From Candidatus Firestoneibacteriota bacterium (lineage in GTDB: Bacteria; JACRDZ01), in NCBI GenBank assembly GCA_016212735.1, contig JACRDZ010000146.1:1-7824 (forward strand): a stretch of DNA of 7,824 nt. Direction: 5' to 3'. A program made the translations under genes and the position numbers. Under the pieces are notes generated by a model that ran no database searches, had not been told where the DNA came from, and worked only from the letters and a program-made list of their open reading frames with translations. Shown one piece after another: positions 6,916 through 7,824 of the stretch; position 1 is the first letter of the stretch; each line of letters begins with the position of its first letter.

Positions 6916-7272
6916 TTAAATATTTTTAGTAACTTCTGTTAAAATAACTTTTATTTTATTCATTTTTTTTAATGATAAGTCTTTTTTTTGTTCTATTTCT
7001 TTTACTTCTTCAATCAGATCATCTATATTTTTTTTAAAAACTTTTCTCTCTTTGAGAATTTTCAATTTTTCTTCATAAAAATAAAGTTTTTTCTGACTCT
7101 GTTTTAATATATCATATACTGCCTGACGGGATAAATTAAATGTTTCAGCAATCTCTGCAAAAGATAAATCATTATTACAGCATAAATTTAATATTTTCTG
7201 CTGATGCTTAGTTAGTAATGGTCCATAATAATCATATAGAAGGCTTAATTCCGCCATCTTTACTGGTTCCAA
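6916..7272 (-). CDS. ylxM: YlxM/p13-like SRP-associated helix-turn-helix protein
   Basis: 118 residues from TTG at 7272, preceded by AGGAGA (7281-7286) with 8-nt spacing. The next in-frame ATG (residue 6) is 23 nt from that site and less likely. Residues about 8-70 match the YlxM family: LLYDYYGPLLTKHQQKILNL, then the sigma-region-4-like helix-turn-helix LSFAEIAETFNLSRQAVYDILKQSQKK (about 36-62). The remainder (about 63-118) is Lys/Glu-rich, predicted helical or coiled-coil. In Firmicutes YlxM is encoded directly before ffh and is thought to modulate SRP; in Streptococcus mutans it affects Ffh GTPase activity. It is the first gene of this operon, downstream of a promoter and palindrome. Family assignment is firm from motif plus position; direct DNA binding is not established. 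Confidence 0.92.
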   Translation of the reverse strand: MEPVKMAELSLLYDYYGPLLTKHQQKILNLCCNNDLSFAEIAETFNLSRQAVYDILKQSQKKLYFYEEKLKILKERKVFKKNIDDLIEEVKEIEQKKDLSLKKMNKIKVILTEVTKNI

Positions 7273-7288
7273 TTACTTTATCTCCTAA

Positions 7289-7312
7289 ATGTAAAGTGAA
7301 TTTACTTTACAT
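7289..7312. promoter_or_regulatory. 24-bp near-perfect palindrome in the ylxM leader, candidate operator
   Basis: Half-sites ATGTAAAGTGAA (7289-7300) and TTTACTTTACAT (7301-7312) pair at 11 of 12 positions, with one G/T mismatch. It covers the predicted transcription start and ends just before the ylxM ribosome site (7281-7286). That position suits a repressor operator; as RNA it could also form a hairpin near the ribosome site. No T-run makes it a terminator. I do not recognise the binding protein. Confidence 0.6.
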
Positions 7313-7318
7313 AAAAAG

Positions 7319-7348
7319 AGTATAAAATAGTAATATATATATTGTCAA
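7319..7348 (-). promoter_or_regulatory. Sigma70-type promoter of the ylxM-ffh-ribosomal operon
   Basis: On the minus strand a perfect TTGACA (7348-7343) is followed by an 18-base spacer of mostly TA and then TATACT (7324-7319). Start of transcription would fall near 7312, at the edge of the palindrome and about 40 nt before the ylxM TTG. It is the strongest promoter-like sequence I find upstream of the operon. Confidence 0.75.
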
Positions 7349-7409
7349 GAAATTTTTTTATTTTGGAAAGGGATTGGAAAAGACATCCTCTAACCCTGTA
7401 GAAAAATTA

Positions 7410-7493
7410 TTATATACTTAAAGTATCTAGATCGACCACAGGAATCATAGCAATATCTTTTTTAATATTTGATAATTTATCTTGAGTTAATTG
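7410..7493 (-). other. Possible coding scrap, 27 codons ending in a stop
   Basis: On the minus strand 27 open codons follow a TAG (7494-7496) and end with TAA at 7410-7412. The peptide ends in KKDIAMIPVVDLDTLSI. Its composition looks protein-like rather than random AT-rich translation, but it has no start of its own and I recognise no family. It may be the last codons of a decayed gene that once lay upstream of ylxM. Confidence 0.2.
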
Positions 7494-7536
7494 CTACGGA
7501 GTTTTACATTCCTTGTATGTGTTAGGCCGTTATAAA

Positions 7537-7686
7537 TTAAAAAACAATTGATACGTATATACTTAATTCTGTGGTGCTGTACTTAGTATAAGCGCTTGCT
7601 TCTTTTGCGTTCCATGAGCCAATGTACTCAGAACCATTATCTGTCTGTCTTATTGTATTGCTTAAATTAATTTCTAATATAGCAGG
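7537..7686 (-). pseudogene. Fragment of a DDE (rve/integrase-core) transposase
   Basis: On the minus strand one frame stays open for 49 codons between TAA stops at 7687-7689 and 7537-7539, with no start codon giving a usable gene. It contains RQTDNGSEYIGSWNAK followed by EASAYTKY. TDNGSEY/F is the block around the second catalytic Asp of the integrase core in IS481- and IS3-like transposases, and the following IGSWxAK resembles IS481-like members. Nothing recognisable of the N-terminal helix-turn-helix, the first Asp block or the final Glu region is left, and stops interrupt the flanking frames. This is a relic, not an active insertion sequence. Family level is confident (DDE integrase core); the subfamily is a guess. 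Confidence 0.7.
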
Positions 7687-7812
7687 TTATCTACACAATG
7701 TTTTACTAAAATATTATTTCGTTTTATTTGGTATTCCTTCTGTATAATATTTCCGGATAACAAATCAATCTGAAGGTACTGTCAAAAGTAAAATGAAAAA
7801 AAGGATAAAAAA

Positions 7813-7824
7813 ATGAACCACAGA
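7813..7824 (+). CDS. Possible start of a plus-strand gene, cut after four codons
   Basis: AAGGA (7801-7805) stands 7 nt before ATG at 7813, and the four visible codons read Met-Asn-His-Arg. Upstream, TATAAT occurs at 7743-7748 but without a convincing -35. The bases after the ATG, AACCACAGA, equal the beginning of the repeat-like sequence before ffh. Proteins beginning NHRGTE are often annotated in the GxxExxY family and in short hypothetical ORFs made from this repeat, so this could be a real gene or a chance ATG ahead of a repeat. The window ends too soon to decide. Confidence 0.25.

Larger units (their letters stand above)
7349..7824. other. Gene-poor stretch with decayed mobile-element DNA
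   Basis: About 475 bases with no intact gene on either strand. What can be recognised is listed separately: an integrase-core fragment, a possible coding scrap at 7410-7493, and a plus-strand start site at the right edge. I see no tRNA, no clear terminal inverted repeats and no attachment site. A 13-bp palindrome ATACTTAAAGTAT lies at 7414-7426. Confidence 0.6.

Overview
The window is AT-rich bacterial DNA. Almost all of it is one minus-strand housekeeping operon, read from the right end towards the left. The gene order is ylxM - ffh - rpsP - khpA (KH domain) - rimM - trmD - rplS, the classic signal-recognition / S16 / L19 cluster. After it come an IspH-type isoprenoid enzyme and, cut by the left edge, a TPR-repeat lipoprotein. 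The lipobox with Ser at +2, the TrmD-associated second SPOUT domain and the MEP-pathway IspH joined to a UbiA-like membrane domain suggest a Gram-negative-type, probably little-cultured lineage (deltaproteobacterial or Omnitrophota-like). The sequence does not fix the phylum, so this is inference.

Layout from right to left. 7349-7824 holds no intact gene. It contains a decayed integrase-core (rve-type) transposase fragment, a possible second coding scrap, and at the extreme right a plus-strand start site of which only four codons are visible. A good sigma70-type promoter (7319-7348) and a 24-bp near-palindrome (7289-7312) precede ylxM and are the likely control point of the operon. The genes from ylxM to rplS follow with mostly short gaps. 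Two longer gaps hold structured DNA: a chain of three hairpins between rimM and trmD (4217-4271) and a large imperfect inverted repeat between rplS and ispH (2434-2492). A further short repeat-like sequence lies just before ffh (6821-6846). The TPR lipoprotein gene at the left has its own plausible promoter.

The operon joins protein targeting (Ffh, YlxM), ribosome components (S16, L19), 30S maturation (RimM), RNA binding (KhpA) and tRNA modification (TrmD). Two of its proteins are two-domain fusions. TrmD carries a second, different SPOUT-type methyltransferase domain. IspH carries a nine-helix UbiA-like domain whose acidic motifs are degenerate. Start codons are unusual: Shine-Dalgarno spacing and family alignments place four starts at TTG (ylxM, rpsP, trmD, ispH) and one at GTG (khpA), against ATG for ffh, rimM, rplS and the lipoprotein.

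I see no tRNA, rRNA, CRISPR array, phage gene or defence system. The interesting material is the fusions, the intergenic structured elements and the transposase remnant, not a clearly new system.
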